From Paludibacteraceae bacterium (GTDB lineage Bacteria > Bacteroidota > Bacteroidia > Bacteroidales > Paludibacteraceae): a DNA stretch of 64,000 nt. Each line of letters opens with the position of its first letter. Position 1 is the stretch's first letter. This document shows positions 1 to 7,372 of this stretch, one piece after another. The translations under genes were made by a program, and so were the position numbers. Location of the stretch: contig JARLGW010000001.1 in NCBI GenBank assembly GCA_031292565.1, forward strand, positions 1 to 64,000, given 5' to 3'. The notes under the pieces were generated by a model. The model was not told the origin of the DNA and did not search any database. It saw only the letters and a list, made by a program, of their open reading frames with translations.

Positions 1-261
1 ACCGTAGGCACTGTAGTCGTCGATGCGAATCTTATGCTCCTTTTGGTCGTACTTGTAGTTGAGCACATGCTCCAGGTAACACACCTGCGAGTTGTTGCTG
101 AGCCTGAATAGGTTGTCGTTACGGTTGATGGTGAACAAGCCATACACGCTATCCACTCCATGTATGGCAGCACGCAGCATTAACAAAATCCGGCTACTAC
201 GCAAAAACGAGGGCACCAGCAGCAGGGTAAGCCTGCTATAATCAATTTTGAACTGTGACAT
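1..261 (-). CDS. Phage tail/baseplate protein, partial (runs off the left edge)
   Basis: An open frame starts with ATG at 261 (MSQFKIDYSRL...) and stays open for 87 codons to the window edge. It overlaps the end of the upstream gpJ-like gene by 20 bases, the tight coupling seen across this tail operon. The position directly after the gpJ-like gene is where contractile phages usually encode a gpI-like baseplate or fibre-attachment protein. The visible part has no motif I recognise, so the function is inferred from position only. Confidence 0.6.
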   Translation of the reverse strand, partial: MSQFKIDYSRLTLLLVPSFLRSSRILLMLRAAIHGVDSVYGLFTINRNDNLFRLSNNSQVCYLEHVLNYKYDQKEHKIRIDDYSAYG

Positions 262-1186
262 ACTCAACAAATTTTACATGAACGGAATAATAATCAGTGA
301 TATTGTAAGGAGAAGTGAATTTATCGGATTCGCCGAGAATATCAATTTGACTATGATTAATCTTGAAGTACCCGCTATACGGTTTTTGGTAGGCCTCTTG
401 CTCGAAGTAGGTAGGGTCTGTTTTGATCTTTGAGGAGTAGGCGGCACCGCGCACTTCGGGCATTACCACGCCATCTATTGCTGCCAGGGCATCTTCCAGT
501 GCCTTTACGCGCAACTCGCCGTTGAAAGGCAGGCTTTGTATGAAGTTGAGGATGCAATTTTGGATAACGTCTTTATTATCTACTAGGCCTTGATTGCTCA
601 TCACCAAGGGGTCGTAGTAGATGGTGATGCAAGCGTATAGCACATCGGGTTTTTCGCTTATTACCTGGAGGTTTACCCCGGCATCCTTCACGCGGTTGAT
701 ATAGCTTTTAAAGGCTTTAAGCTGGTCGTCATCCAATGGGCCTTTGTTGGTTACAGATCCGTCGGTAGGCGAGAAGGTGCTACCCGTGGCAACTTTCAGG
801 TACACGGAGTAATCGTTTTCCAAGGCGGCGGCAAAGGTAACGATTTGCTTCGCGGTGTCTATCGTGGCATAATAGTCGGTGTCAGTCACCAAATTATCTT
901 GGTATTGAAAGGCTTTTGCTTTGGTGGCATACCACTGTAGGGTGTGAGGTGTGAGGGTGGCAATGATGTCGGACACTTCGGCTTTGTGGGCATCAAAAAG
1001 TTTTTCGAGTGTCCACGAGGCAGCGGCTACCACGTAGAAAAAGATGCTTTCGAGGCTCACGGGGCTGAAAATGCTTTCAAAGTTATCTACATCGGCTTCT
1101 TTAAGCTGGTAGGCCGATTGAATTTGTTCGCTGGAAAGGAATTTGTGAGTCAAATCGGCTTTGATTGTGGCAATGGTTCTGGCCAT
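242..1186 (-). CDS. Baseplate J (gpJ)-like protein
   Basis: A 314-residue protein of the size and operon position of baseplate gpJ in contractile tails. GpJ forms the wedge ring that links the hub to the tail fibres. The N-terminal half is helical with a FYVVAAASWTLEKLF segment. The C-terminal half has the alternating pattern of gpJ proteins, including an LRVKALEDALAAIDGV segment near residues 225-245. It lies downstream of the gp25-like and LysM-like genes and overlaps the next gene. Family assignment is by recognition and position, not by an unambiguous motif. Confidence 0.6.
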   Translation of the reverse strand: MARTIATIKADLTHKFLSSEQIQSAYQLKEADVDNFESIFSPVSLESIFFYVVAAASWTLEKLFDAHKAEVSDIIATLTPHTLQWYATKAKAFQYQDNLVTDTDYYATIDTAKQIVTFAAALENDYSVYLKVATGSTFSPTDGSVTNKGPLDDDQLKAFKSYINRVKDAGVNLQVISEKPDVLYACITIYYDPLVMSNQGLVDNKDVIQNCILNFIQSLPFNGELRVKALEDALAAIDGVVMPEVRGAAYSSKIKTDPTYFEQEAYQKPYSGYFKINHSQIDILGESDKFTSPYNITDYYSVHVKFVEYVTVQN

Positions 1187-1223
1187 ATAAATTGGGTATT
1201 AATGGGTTATGAAAATTAAGATT

Positions 1224-1268
1224 GACCTCCCCCCAGCCCCTCCTCCCGATAGCTATCGGGAGGAGGGG
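1224..1268. repeat. GC-rich palindromic intergenic repeat, copy A
   Basis: Positions 1237-1268 form a perfect 32-bp palindrome (16-bp arms, no loop) preceded by a C-rich lead at 1224-1243. The same 20-bp lead recurs at 6687-6706, followed there by a shorter hairpin. About 60-100 bp further on, both copies also share a T-rich tract containing TCTTCGCGTTTAATCTTT. Both lie in non-coding gaps of the tail operon. The hairpin could attenuate or protect mRNA between the LysM-like and gpJ-like genes, or it may simply be a dispersed repeat. Confidence 0.75.
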
Positions 1269-1360
1269 AGATGGAAATGCTCTTGCTGTTTTTTTTCTTC
1301 GGTTGTTGTTTTATTCTTCGTGTCTTTCCGTCTTCGCGTTTAATCTTTTGTCTTTGCTCT

Positions 1361-1663
1361 TTATTCGGAATCGTCGGTAACCACGAAATCGTTGAGAACG
1401 TACCAGAAGCCGATACCTTCGGGAAAGATGTATTCGTTGTCGGCGTATTCCGAAATGGGTCGAAGCTGCTTGTGGTCGTAATAGGTGGCAATATCGGTGT
1501 CCTCCACGGTAGAAACGCTAAGTTTCCGGGTAGGAGTGAGCACGGCGGTGATGCTAACATTGTTGTCCGCCGCCACGTTGAACAGGGTTTCCAGGCTACC
1601 GCCGCCTTGAATGGCAATGTCGGGCAAGGTCTGTTTGGCAATGATGGTAATTTGTTTATCCAT
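1361..1663 (-). CDS. LysM-like small tail protein
   Basis: A 100-residue protein. The segment from about residue 10 to 50 (TLPDIAIQGGGSLETLFNVA, then NNVSIT and TPTRKLSV) follows the LysM pattern of small tail proteins in Bacteroidota phages: a DIA-x-Q strand-helix, a helix with LF-x-A, and a final strand. Such proteins sit between the gp25-like and gpJ-like genes. In contractile tails a LysM protein (gp53 in T4) joins baseplate to tail, and that role is inferred here. It is followed by a 175-bp gap holding palindrome copy A. Confidence 0.55.
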   Translation of the reverse strand: MDKQITIIAKQTLPDIAIQGGGSLETLFNVAADNNVSITAVLTPTRKLSVSTVEDTDIATYYDHKQLRPISEYADNEYIFPEGIGFWYVLNDFVVTDDSE

Positions 1664-1677
1664 AGTAGTGAGGTGTG

Positions 1678-2046
1678 TTAATTAACCGTTATGTCTTCTT
1701 CGTTGGTACTCTTGTTTAGCATCATGGTCATCCGGTTTTTAAAATCGTCGAAGTTGAGGTCAGCCCGGTTGAACTGAATTTTAATCGCGCTTAATATTTC
1801 GGATTTAGTGGCGTTGCTACGGATGTATTTGAGCATGTTGGGACCCAGTAGGGGGTCTTCTTTGAGGTCTCCTTGATTGAGCTGTAGCAACAGGGAGGCT
1901 TCCTGGTCGATGGTGTTGTCCAGCATTACTATTCCTCTGGTAATAAGGCCTCCTACGGTTGTTACTTGCACCTGAAGGTCGAGCCTGCTTTCCGTGGTGT
2001 TGTCGGCCATTTTTTGCTCTAGGGTTGTTAGTGCTATTCCTTTCAT
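1678..2046 (-). CDS. Baseplate wedge gp25/gpW-like protein
   Basis: A 122-residue acidic protein. The central part (LLLQLNQGDLKEDPLLGPN, then KSEILSAIKIQF) fits the gp25/gpW pattern of a glycine-containing turn (G-x-x-x-x-x-P-x-x-G) followed by a long amphipathic helix. Gp25 is part of the inner baseplate and nucleates sheath assembly. The order hub, spike, small protein, this gene, LysM-like, gpJ-like supports the call. A second Met (MADNTTES, at 2010) is an alternative start that would shorten the protein by 12 residues. Confidence 0.5.
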   Translation of the reverse strand: MKGIALTTLEQKMADNTTESRLDLQVQVTTVGGLITRGIVMLDNTIDQEASLLLQLNQGDLKEDPLLGPNMLKYIRSNATKSEILSAIKIQFNRADLNFDDFKNRMTMMLNKSTNEEDITVN

Positions 2047-2091
2047 ATTTGGGTGTGTTGGTTTTTAATTCAGTATTAAAGTTTTCTTTGT

Positions 2092-2394
2092 TTAACTTAT
2101 AGTTCCTACAAGTGGGCCGGTAATACTTACAGGTCCAACTGAACTGCCAGCTGTTCCAGGGGCAGAAAGCGTAAATGTAATGGGTCTTGATGTTAAATAT
2201 GTTTCTATAGCCTTGGCTATATCTTTGGCCATGTTTTCTCTGTCTGCCTTCGCTTGCGTGTTTTTGTCCGAACTATTAGTGTCCGATCCGGTTGCTAAAG
2301 CAGTTTTAATACTGGAACCCAAAACACCTACGGGTGAAGTATTAGGGGTCGATTCGGTTGAAGTTGAAGCCGATGTATCATTATCTGTACTCAT
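2092..2394 (-). CDS. Hypothetical small tail-operon protein
   Basis: A 100-residue protein, not recognised. The first 45 residues are rich in Ser, Thr, Asn and Asp and probably disordered. A short charged helix follows (about 50-66), and then a Gly/Pro/Thr-rich tail (SAPGTAGSSVGPVSITGPL). Its start overlaps the end of the spike gene by 4 bases, so it is translationally coupled to it. The composition resembles a spike-tip or tail accessory protein, but nothing in the sequence proves this. Confidence 0.6.
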   Translation of the reverse strand: MSTDNDTSASTSTESTPNTSPVGVLGSSIKTALATGSDTNSSDKNTQAKADRENMAKDIAKAIETYLTSRPITFTLSAPGTAGSSVGPVSITGPLVGTIS

Positions 2395-2861
2395 GATTTT
2401 GCTTTGTTTTTAAGAATTTTTTTAATATTAGCTTGAATTCCTTGTAGGGTAGTTACATTCGGTGAGGTGCCTTGTATAACATAAATCTTACATATTTCAT
2501 CTATTAAATCGGAAAGTTGATTACCTAAATTTCCACCTGCTCCGGCAATAGTTAAATCAGTTTTCGCGTTGATAATAACCTGGTCGGGAGTTTCTGCATG
2601 TATTAAAAAGGTGTGTGCTTCTTCGCCTTCTACCAGCCCGATAAGGCAAAGGCTGCCCACGGCGGGTATCACGCTCATCTTGTCAGAACCCAGCATGATG
2701 TTGTAATATTCCAGCCCGTCGGTGAGGCCCACGGCGGTCATGGTGTAGCTGGTTGCATCTACCTCCGAGGCTGTAACCCAGCGTATTTGAGCTTGTTGGT
2801 TGTCGTTCAGGTGCTTTCTAAACAGTTGGGAGAATTGTGTTAGTTCGCTGTCAAAACTCAT
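2391..2861 (-). CDS. Baseplate spike (gpV-like) assembly protein
   Basis: A 156-residue protein with an OB-like N-terminal half. The segment GLEYYNIMLGSDKMSVIPAV followed by GSLCLIGLVEGEEAHTFLI is the usual core of gpV/gp5-type baseplate assembly proteins. A short repetitive strand region (DLTIAGAGGNLG) and a helical tail follow. GpV-type proteins form the trimeric spike that pierces the target membrane. It lies directly downstream of the hub gene and overlaps the next gene by 4 bases. Confidence 0.65.
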   Translation of the reverse strand: MSFDSELTQFSQLFRKHLNDNQQAQIRWVTASEVDATSYTMTAVGLTDGLEYYNIMLGSDKMSVIPAVGSLCLIGLVEGEEAHTFLIHAETPDQVIINAKTDLTIAGAGGNLGNQLSDLIDEICKIYVIQGTSPNVTTLQGIQANIKKILKNKAKS

Positions 2862-2888
2862 GGTTATTTCGGTTTTTGTGTTTGTTTA

Positions 2889-3875
2889 TTATACTTGGTC
2901 GCCCAGGGTGATAATTTGTCGGTACCCGTTTTGGTTGAATTCTTTCTTCACGCAGTCGATGTAATAGATGCCGTTTTTTTCGCTGTATTTTTTACTTATC
3001 AGGTTTACTTGCATGCTGTGTTGAAGCGAGGGTTTGCCAAAGAGGGTGATGTCGCCATCCAAGCCGGGTTGCATAATTCGTTTTTTGTCGCGTTCGGCCA
3101 GCGTTTTTAGGGTGTCTTCTGATGCAACGCCCACGTGAGGAAACACGTAGGTGTCGCCCTCGGGGTCGCCCAAGGTGGCTTCGAGCTTCGCACCTCCGGC
3201 TCCTATGGAGTATTCCCTGATGTATATTTTTTCGGGTACTTCTTTCATTTTCAGGGTTTCGGCGATGGCGTTTTTCTCCAGTTCTATTATGGTGGGGTCG
3301 TCGCCCGAGATGTCGCCATAGCGTATGCCGGAGTATAATTCGTTGTTGTTGAAATAGGTGTATAGACCATCGTCTTTTAGCTTGGCTAAAATTTGTGTTG
3401 GTTGCATTTGCGAATACCGCACGGCACCTAAATCCATGTCGGGGCAGTATATGTAGGCGGCTTGTGTGATGGTACTCAGCAGGTCTTTTAGTTTGATTGA
3501 TTGCCGGGATACGTTTACGCTTTTGCGTTTTAGCAGGTACATGCGGTCTTCGCACCGGATGGTTACGGGAAACCCGGTGCTTATTTCCTGGATGTAGCCG
3601 GTAAATTCGAGCGGGTAGTTGTTGTTGTAGCCGAGGTATATTTCAATGCTGTCGCCTATTTGTAGTAGGGAGTTGAGGGTTTCGGTTTTGGTTTTGTCGT
3701 TTTTGTCTTTTCCGAAACGGATGTTTCGGGGCAGCACTACTTCGGCGGTGTCGGTGAGGTCTTTGAAACTGCTTTGTATGCTGACGCTGTTTACCCAGGT
3801 TATTTTTATTTCTTTGCGGTTTCTGCTGCTAACGGCCGGGAATATGACCCGGGCGCACATGGCTAAGGTGGACAT
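2889..3875 (-). CDS. Tail hub protein, gpD/gp44-like (late control D family)
   Basis: A 328-residue protein. The N-terminal part (WVNSVSIQSSFKDLTDTAEV, then GDSIEIYLGYNN, then LEFTGYIQEIS) matches the beta-rich hub fold of gpD/gp44/gp27 proteins. The middle shows the helical insertion (LKDLLSTITQAA). The C-terminal third (YIREYSIGAGGAKLEATLGDPEGD) is strand-rich. Hub trimers connect tube to spike. The order DUF6046, hub, spike is conserved in contractile tails of this phylum. The gap to the upstream gene is 3 bases. Confidence 0.7.
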   Translation of the reverse strand: MSTLAMCARVIFPAVSSRNRKEIKITWVNSVSIQSSFKDLTDTAEVVLPRNIRFGKDKNDKTKTETLNSLLQIGDSIEIYLGYNNNYPLEFTGYIQEISTGFPVTIRCEDRMYLLKRKSVNVSRQSIKLKDLLSTITQAAYIYCPDMDLGAVRYSQMQPTQILAKLKDDGLYTYFNNNELYSGIRYGDISGDDPTIIELEKNAIAETLKMKEVPEKIYIREYSIGAGGAKLEATLGDPEGDTYVFPHVGVASEDTLKTLAERDKKRIMQPGLDGDITLFGKPSLQHSMQVNLISKKYSEKNGIYYIDCVKKEFNQNGYRQIITLGDQV

Positions 3876-3878
3876 ACG

Positions 3879-4526
3879 CTAAAAGGTTAATTCAATGGGG
3901 TTATCACTGGTGGCTGTAATGGTGAAGTCAATTTCGTCGGGGCTTCCTTTCTTGGCTTTAAAGGTTACGTTTTCGATGGTGATGGCGTGGATGTCTTTGT
4001 CAAGAAACAGTTTTCCACCTGCCACGCTGATGTTGCCTGCCACTCGATTAAATTCTTCCAGGGCGAGTTGCTGTTCGTAGGCACTTTGGTGTTCGGTTCG
4101 GCAACTGTCGCTGAGGCAGGTTCCGCTGATGGTTATATCCCATTCTTCTATGGCGTAAATTTCTTTCACGGTGCCTTGTCCGCCCAAGGTGGGGGTTTTT
4201 GTGATGGTTTTTTTGCGGGTAAAGTCTATTACCGATGTGGCGGGTAGCAGAAAATCTTTGATAGATTTGGTGGTGAGTTCTCCTTTTAGGTTGTAGAGCA
4301 GGTATTTTCCGCCTTTAAACTGGAGCGCGTTAACCACGGGGGTGCCTAAGGCGGAGAATGCCAACGGGGTGTCGGTTTCATCACTAATGAGCCCAAGCAC
4401 GTAGTTTACCGCGATGTTTCCTTTTGCAGTAGTGGCGGAGGTGTTGAGGGCTGCAAAGTTCATGGCTTTGCCGGTGGCTGTATCGGCAGCTTTTTTAGCT
4501 GCGTAATTTATATCTAGTATGCTCAT
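3879..4526 (-). CDS. DUF6046-family tail protein
   Basis: A 215-residue protein located between the tape measure and the hub gene, typical for the DUF6046 family of Bacteroidota phages. The C-terminal part has the strand pattern NISVAGGKLFLDKDIHAITI, then DEIDFTITATSDNPIELTF. By position it would be the adaptor (distal tail or tube-initiator) between tube and hub. The N-terminal 50 residues are Ala/Thr/Lys-rich. Function is inferred from synteny. Confidence 0.6.
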   Translation of the reverse strand: MSILDINYAAKKAADTATGKAMNFAALNTSATTAKGNIAVNYVLGLISDETDTPLAFSALGTPVVNALQFKGGKYLLYNLKGELTTKSIKDFLLPATSVIDFTRKKTITKTPTLGGQGTVKEIYAIEEWDITISGTCLSDSCRTEHQSAYEQQLALEEFNRVAGNISVAGGKLFLDKDIHAITIENVTFKAKKGSPDEIDFTITATSDNPIELTF

Positions 4527-4527
4527 G

Positions 4528-6036
4528 TTATCCGTATGCGACTACCGAGTCGCGCAGTTTATCGTTAATACCTTTCATAATTGTTTCGGCAATGCTTTTT
4601 ATATCGTAATTACCACCAGTTACATTGATTTGATTGGTAACGTTGACGGGTGTTTGTGAGTTTTTGTTATGCAAGTCTTTCTGTGTATGTCCTGCTTTTT
4701 GGCGAGGAGATGTATGTAGTGGGGTAGTTCTTTTAAGCTGTTTATTTAATGGTGTGAGGCTGGCCAAATTTTTCAGTGTAGGCATTTCTCGTCTTGGAAT
4801 TGGCTGTCTTAAAGGTTCTATTTTTTGTATAGGTTTAACTCTTAGAGCATCAGGTTGGTGCACCATTGGTTTTTTTATGTTGTAGGGCTGCCTGTTGGGA
4901 TGTATGGTGGATATGGAGGATAGAAATTCCATTGTGTCGTTGGCTATATCCATAATCAGACTTACATCTCCGGCCATGGCTAACCCGGCTATTAACCCTG
5001 CCACTGCCCCGGGAGGGCCTCCAATGGCTAAACCTACGGCAAGCCCTTGCATGGCACCGAAGGCAATAGCCGTCATGTCGCGTATGGCTTTGTATGAGGT
5101 TAATGTTTTTATAAGAGGTACTCCTTTTTTATAGTCGTTGTATCCTTCTTGTGCATCTTCCGATAGTTGGTCTAGAAAAAATATATCTCCTAATACTTTC
5201 ATGAACTTTGTCCATCCTGTTTTGGAGGCTTCTTTTGCTATTTTTTTCAAACCAGAGTCTGATTCTTTTGTGAGTTTTTTTGCTGTGTTAATTGATTTAT
5301 GAATGCCAGCTCCTCCGGCCACGGATAGGGCGGTAATATCGAATTTTTCTTTGTTTGACCACCCGGGGGTTGAAAAGTCGTTGTATAAATCGTAGGCCAT
5401 GCTTATTTCCCCATAGCGGTCTTTGGCGGCTAAGGGGCTTTTTGAGCGGAATCCTTTGTAGGCACTTCCTCCGGCTGATGCCAGATATTTCATGCTATCG
5501 AAATTCTTTTCAAGTGATTTGTTGGGTTGCTTTTGGGTGTGCTGGCTGTTTTCCTTTTGCGGTGTGGTGTGTTGGTTATTTTTCTTTTGCGGCGTGGAGG
5601 GGTGGCTTCGAGAGGTTTTGTTTCTCTTGTTGGCTACTTTAAAAGGGAGTTCTTTGTTAACCGATAGGTTTAACTTTTTTCTTTGTTCGGGCTTAAATTC
5701 GGGATCGTTGAAAAGATCGGCATAAGATTTTTCTGTTTCGTTTCTGTTTATCTTTACTTGTACGCTGTCATTTTTCAATTTTGCAAACACGGTGGCATTT
5801 TTTTCTATGGCCGTGTTTTTTTTGTTTTTTACGGAATCTATCGAATGATATTTCCCGTTGAATATAGGATGCTCTTTGCTTAGATTTAGGGCTTTTTTTA
5901 GTTTAGGCTGATCGTTATTCTGAGCCCAAGAACTTATGGAATCTAGCATCTCCGGGGTTATTTTAACCTTAGATGGCTTGTTTCCAGCTGATTTAGAGCC
6001 CGATGCCGGTGATGTTTTCGTATTTGTCTTCGCCAT
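4528..6036 (-). CDS. Tail tape measure protein
   Basis: About 502 residues from MAKTNTKT at 6036. A longer in-frame start at 6072 exists, but the 36 extra bases fall inside the overlapping chaperone frame. The N-terminal 180 residues are Lys/Asn/Ser-rich. The middle has a long hydrophobic segment (GAMQGLAVGLAIGGPPGAVA and following, near 330-365) typical of tape measures. The C-terminus (NVTNQINVTGGNYDIKSIAE) resembles the ends of other tape measures. The gene follows the frameshifted chaperone, exactly where tape measures lie. Its length implies a fairly short tail. Confidence 0.75.
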   Translation of the reverse strand: MAKTNTKTSPASGSKSAGNKPSKVKITPEMLDSISSWAQNNDQPKLKKALNLSKEHPIFNGKYHSIDSVKNKKNTAIEKNATVFAKLKNDSVQVKINRNETEKSYADLFNDPEFKPEQRKKLNLSVNKELPFKVANKRNKTSRSHPSTPQKKNNQHTTPQKENSQHTQKQPNKSLEKNFDSMKYLASAGGSAYKGFRSKSPLAAKDRYGEISMAYDLYNDFSTPGWSNKEKFDITALSVAGGAGIHKSINTAKKLTKESDSGLKKIAKEASKTGWTKFMKVLGDIFFLDQLSEDAQEGYNDYKKGVPLIKTLTSYKAIRDMTAIAFGAMQGLAVGLAIGGPPGAVAGLIAGLAMAGDVSLIMDIANDTMEFLSSISTIHPNRQPYNIKKPMVHQPDALRVKPIQKIEPLRQPIPRREMPTLKNLASLTPLNKQLKRTTPLHTSPRQKAGHTQKDLHNKNSQTPVNVTNQINVTGGNYDIKSIAETIMKGINDKLRDSVVAYG

Positions 6037-6558
6037 TTTCGTTGTCGTTGAATATTTCTGTGGCGGCCTCAATTATGGCTGCCGTCAGATTTTTGTGGTT
6101 GAGTTTGTTTATAAACAAATATTCAGCATAGAGTTTGCACCACTCTTGGTCGGGCAGCTTCTCGGGCTCCACGCCGTAATGAAATCTCATCACGGCGTCG
6201 GCCTGAGCAAGTATGTTGTCGTCCGAAATTTTGAAATGCTCTATGCTTTTTTTAAAAAAGAGGCGGCGGGTTCTATCGTTGAGGCTAGTTCGCCTATTAC
6301 GCCCATGTACACGATGCCGTCTTCAAGGGCAGCTATATCGCCCCCTACAATTAGGTTTTTCACTAATACATCGTTAAATTTATCTATTTCGTTGTCCGAA
6401 GCATAGCGGGTGGCCATGCTCATGAGGCTGCGGTCGGGGCGGCGCACGGCAAACTGGTATGTTTCGTCGTCTTCTTCGTCAACGGTGACGGTTAGGATTT
6501 TAATTTTCCCGTATTTTTCTTTTAATGCTGCAATTTCGTTTTCTGATAGTTGTGACAT
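5993..6558 (-). CDS. Tail assembly chaperone, long form made by -1 frameshift (gpGT-like)
   Basis: Reading through 6241-6558 and shifting -1 on the slippery A_AAA_AAA_G at 6253-6246 gives a fusion of about 188 residues (104 plus 84). The second frame (S-I-E-H-F-K-I-S-D-D-N...) runs open from 6247 to a stop at 5993 and has no convincing start of its own near the junction. GTG at 6193 and ATG at 6190 are the first candidates. It overlaps the tape measure start by 44 bases. This is the gpG/gpGT arrangement of tailed phages, in which both forms coat the tape measure during assembly. The frameshift is inferred, not measured. Confidence 0.6.
6241..6558 (-). CDS. Tail assembly chaperone, short form (gpG-like)
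   Basis: A 105-residue acidic protein (MSQLSENEIAALKEKYGKIK...) with the pattern of tail chaperone N-terminal domains: a helix, then strands KILTVTVDEEDDETYQFAVR. It ends in ...SFLKKA* where the last codons are TTA AAA AAA GCA TAG. The stop follows directly after the slippery run, so normal translation makes the short form and a -1 slip makes the long form. It lies after the tube gene and before the tape measure. Confidence 0.7.
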   Translation of the reverse strand: MSQLSENEIAALKEKYGKIKILTVTVDEEDDETYQFAVRRPDRSLMSMATRYASDNEIDKFNDVLVKNLIVGGDIAALEDGIVYMGVIGELASTIEPAASFLKKA

Positions 6559-6931
6559 GGTAGTTTTGTTTTTTTGTGGTTAATAATTATTAAGAAGTTA
6601 AAGAAGTTATGAAGATAATGAGGCTTCTTCGGCTTCCCGATGGCTAGGGAAGGGGAGAAGGGTATGGGCTGGCAGTCGTTCTTTCTGACCTCCCCCCAGC
6701 CCCTCCAAAGGAGGGGGGATGAAATACACATGCTGTGTTTTTCTTCGCGTCCTTGTGTCTTCGCGTTTAATCTTTCTTTTGTCTTTGTTCTTTCATTTGC
6801 TAATTTGCACATCGGCACATTGGCTAATTATCTATGGTTCTTTGCGAATTGGACACCGTGGGTAATACCCGGGGGTACTACTCGCGGTGTCGCTCACAAA
6901 ACTACCATAAGAGTTGTTTCTTTTTTCTCTA
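6559..6931. repeat. Non-coding gap in the tail operon with palindromic repeat copy B
   Basis: A 373-bp stretch without a gene, unusual in this compact operon. It holds repeat copy B (6687-6716: the same 20-bp C-rich lead as at 1224, then a 7-bp-stem hairpin with AAA loop), the shared T-rich tract with TCTTCGCGTTTAATCTTT, and a longer hairpin at about 6849-6893 with GACACCG/CGGTGTC arms. The last lies just past the end of the tube gene and could reduce transcription into the low-copy chaperone and tape genes. Confidence 0.6.
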
Positions 6932-7366
6932 CTAGTTTACATTCCACTCTATATGGCTTGTAAGAAGCTCATACTTGTAAGCAATGGTTTTGTCGCCTTG
7001 CTTGATGGCCATGCCACGTCCGGTAAATTGGCAATTGCGAATGCGGTCTTTGTATTTGTAGCTATCGTATTCGTATTCTACCAGAATATCGAAAGCGGAG
7101 ATGTCGCTCAAATTGCTACCTGAAGGCACTGATTGTTGTAGTGCAATACTTTCTTCCAAGAAGATGGTGATTGATGCTTTGGCCGAGTATTTGCCTGTGC
7201 CGCGACCGATTGGGTATTTACCTGCCCCGTAGGCGTTTTCTGCTTCTTGACTATCGCTATAGTCTATGTCGGAAATACCTTCTAAATCGCGACCTAAAAG
7301 GTGTACTGTTACGTTGTTCCATCCGGCCATCTGGCCGAATTTGTTATAAATGGTTGTTTGTGCCAT
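6932..7366 (-). CDS. Contractile tail tube protein
   Basis: A 144-residue protein directly downstream of the sheath gene, the standard sheath-tube order. It shows the beta-sandwich pattern of tail tubes: YNKFGQMAGWNNVTVHLLGR, an IGRGTGKYSAKASITIFLEE segment, and a C-terminal strand AYKYELLTSHIEW. Tube proteins form the rigid inner tube that the sheath drives outward. The gap to the sheath gene is 6 bases. Confidence 0.7.
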   Translation of the reverse strand: MAQTTIYNKFGQMAGWNNVTVHLLGRDLEGISDIDYSDSQEAENAYGAGKYPIGRGTGKYSAKASITIFLEESIALQQSVPSGSNLSDISAFDILVEYEYDSYKYKDRIRNCQFTGRGMAIKQGDKTIAYKYELLTSHIEWNVN

Positions 7367-7372
7367 GATTTA

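Noticed and set aside
1216-1681. Overlapping 136- and 141-residue frames on both strands
   Set aside because: They are shadows of the LysM-like gene and the palindromic repeat, with low-complexity Phe/Pro-rich products.
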